DNA of 6,304 bases from Gemmataceae bacterium (lineage in GTDB: Bacteria > Planctomycetota > Planctomycetia > Gemmatales > Gemmataceae): NCBI GenBank assembly GCA_947474875.1, contig CANJKY010000236.1:1-6304 (forward strand), in the 5' to 3' direction. The translations under genes were made by a program, and so were the position numbers. Of this stretch, positions 5,165-6,304 are shown one piece after another. The notes under the pieces are model-generated. The model saw nothing but the letters and a program-made list of their open reading frames with translations, searched no databases and was not told the origin of the DNA. Within the stretch, counting starts at the first letter, position 1. Each line of letters opens with the position of its first letter.

Positions 5165-6169
5165 GTTCGGCTCGGCGTCCAGATCGGGCGGGGCGAACTG
5201 GCCGAGCCGCCACTTCTCGACGGCCAACGCCGCCATCACCGCGTTGTCGGTACACAGGCTCATCGGCGGGATGAACAACTCCGCCCCGGCGTGGTCGCAA
5301 ACGGCCTGCAACTTCGCCCGCAACCGCTTGTTCGCGCTCACCCCGCCGCCGACGGCCAGCCGCGTCAGCCCGGTCTGCTCCAGCGCCTGCCGGCACTTGA
5401 CCGCCAGCGCGTCCACCACCGCTTCCTGAAAGCTGGCGGCCAGGTCGGCCCGCTTCTTCCCCGGCGGGGGCGGGGTGGCCTGCCGCACGTCCTGCCCGTG
5501 GCAGGCGTACAGCACCGCCGTCTTCAGCCCGCTGAAGCTGAATTCCAATCGCTGGTCGGAGGCGAACGCGCGGGGGAAGGCGAACGCCTTCGGGTCGCCG
5601 GCCGCTGCCTCCCGTTCCACCGCCGGCCCGCCGGGGAAGCCCAGCCCGAGGATCGCCGCCACCTTGTCGAACGCTTCGCCGGCAGCGTCGTCCCGCGTGC
5701 CGCCGAGCAGGGTGAGTGACAGCGCGGTGTCGCACCGGAACAGGGCGGTGTGCCCGCCGCTGACGACCAGCCCGACGCACGGGAAGATGTCCCTCCCGGC
5801 GGCCATGCGGCAGGCGAAGATGTGGCCGGCCACATGGTTCACTGCTACCAGCGGCACCCCGAGCGCGACGGCCAGTGCCTTCGCCGCCGTCACCCCGACC
5901 AGCAGCGCCCCGACCAGCCCCGGCGTGTTGTGAACGGCGACGCAGCCGATGTCGGCCAACGTGATGTCGGATTTCCGCACCGCCTCGTCGATCACCGGCA
6001 ACAGGTTCCGCAGGTGGGCGCGGCTGGCGATCTCCGGCACCACCCCGCCGAACCGGGCGTGCAGGTCGGTCTGCGACGCGACGACGGAAGACTTGACCGC
6101 CAGGTCGTCGGTGAACACCGCCGCCGCGGTCTCATCGCACGAGGTTTCGAGTGCCAGGAAGTGGGTCAC
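5156..6169 (-). CDS. tsaD: tRNA N6-adenosine threonylcarbamoyltransferase
   Basis: A 337-residue member of the Kae1/TsaD/YgjD family, full length for bacteria. It transfers the threonylcarbamoyl group from threonylcarbamoyl-AMP to A37 of ANN-decoding tRNAs, acting in the cytoplasm with TsaB and TsaE; neither partner is recognisable here. Signatures in order: LALETSCDETAAAV (5-18); GGVVPEIASRAHL (41-53); NHVAGH (111-116) with the metal-binding H112 and H116; VSGGHT (136-141); DDAAGEAFDKVAAILGLGFPGG (160-181), holding the catalytic-site aspartates; SFSGLKTAV (211-219); GGGVSANKRLR (274-284); and CTDNAVMAA (306-314), with D308 as the third metal ligand. All key residues are present. The start is GTG at 6167-6169, only a few residues before the conserved LxLETSCDE, as usual for the family. 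It overlaps the upstream gene by GTGA, which points to translational coupling. Confidence 0.97.
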   Translation of the reverse strand: MTHFLALETSCDETAAAVFTDDLAVKSSVVASQTDLHARFGGVVPEIASRAHLRNLLPVIDEAVRKSDITLADIGCVAVHNTPGLVGALLVGVTAAKALAVALGVPLVAVNHVAGHIFACRMAAGRDIFPCVGLVVSGGHTALFRCDTALSLTLLGGTRDDAAGEAFDKVAAILGLGFPGGPAVEREAAAGDPKAFAFPRAFASDQRLEFSFSGLKTAVLYACHGQDVRQATPPPPGKKRADLAASFQEAVVDALAVKCRQALEQTGLTRLAVGGGVSANKRLRAKLQAVCDHAGAELFIPPMSLCTDNAVMAALAVEKWRLGQFAPPDLDAEPNFL

Positions 6170-6304
6170 GACACCCGCCCGAGTCGGAGGAAGAGGGGCC
6201 AGCGAACGGTGCGGACGGTCGCCGGATCGCCCCAGGCTGCGACGAATTCCGGCGTGAGCCGCTCGACCGGGTTGAACCCGTGTTGCTTCACGAACCGCTT
6301 GGTG
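6166..6304 (-). CDS. C-terminal end of an unidentified protein upstream of tsaD
   Basis: The minus strand is open from the right edge (first whole codon ends at 6303) to TGA at 6166-6168, encoding the last 45 residues of a protein. The frame keeps the high-GC codon character of the neighbours. Its TGA overlaps the GTG start of tsaD as GTGA, which makes it very likely a real co-transcribed gene. The visible part begins TKRFVKQHGFNPVERLTPEF and ends RWPLFLRLGRVS. The FVKQHGFNPVERL segment faintly recalls the GF-x-x-V strand near the end of GNAT acetyltransferases, but the remainder does not help and I give no function. The start lies beyond the window. Confidence 0.65.
   Translation of the reverse strand, partial: TKRFVKQHGFNPVERLTPEFVAAWGDPATVRTVRWPLFLRLGRVS

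Overview
The window reads as planctomycete chromosomal DNA, most likely from a Gemmata-like bacterium. This is an inference from the high-GC coding (60-80% in the blocks I counted), the character of the proteins and the GC-rich palindromic intergenic repeats; no rRNA or other taxonomic marker is present. No mobile element, CRISPR array, tRNA or rRNA is visible.

Layout. A double-BON-domain protein, cut by the left edge, runs rightwards to 740. It meets a large pyridoxal-phosphate (PLP) decarboxylase on the minus strand (767-2368), with a small two-way hairpin between their ends. Next, on the minus strand, is a 158-residue protein of unknown function (2477-2953). It has clearly lower GC and hairpin-rich DNA on both sides. 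Its upstream gap holds an ordered array of three hairpins built on CCCC/GGGG cores (2972-3067). A divergent pair of SAM-dependent methyltransferases follows: a CmoB/DUF1698-like enzyme on minus (3126-3983) and a DUF4214-methyltransferase fusion on plus (4174-5076). They share a 190-bp intergenic region with a plausible promoter for the plus gene, and each has a GGAG ribosome binding site 7 nt from its ATG. The fusion gene converges on tsaD (minus, 5156-6169), and their gap holds a near-perfect 29-nt palindrome and a 25-nt direct repeat. A partial gene upstream of tsaD overlaps it by four bases (GTGA), so the two are probably one operon.

How the genes relate. Only TsaD, which makes the universal t6A37 modification of tRNA, has a well-defined role. 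The two methyltransferases may act on a surface glycan or lipid, or on RNA; the sequence does not settle it. No single pathway joins all the genes. The least ordinary parts are the low-GC orphan gene with its structured flanks and the repeat-palindrome module before tsaD.
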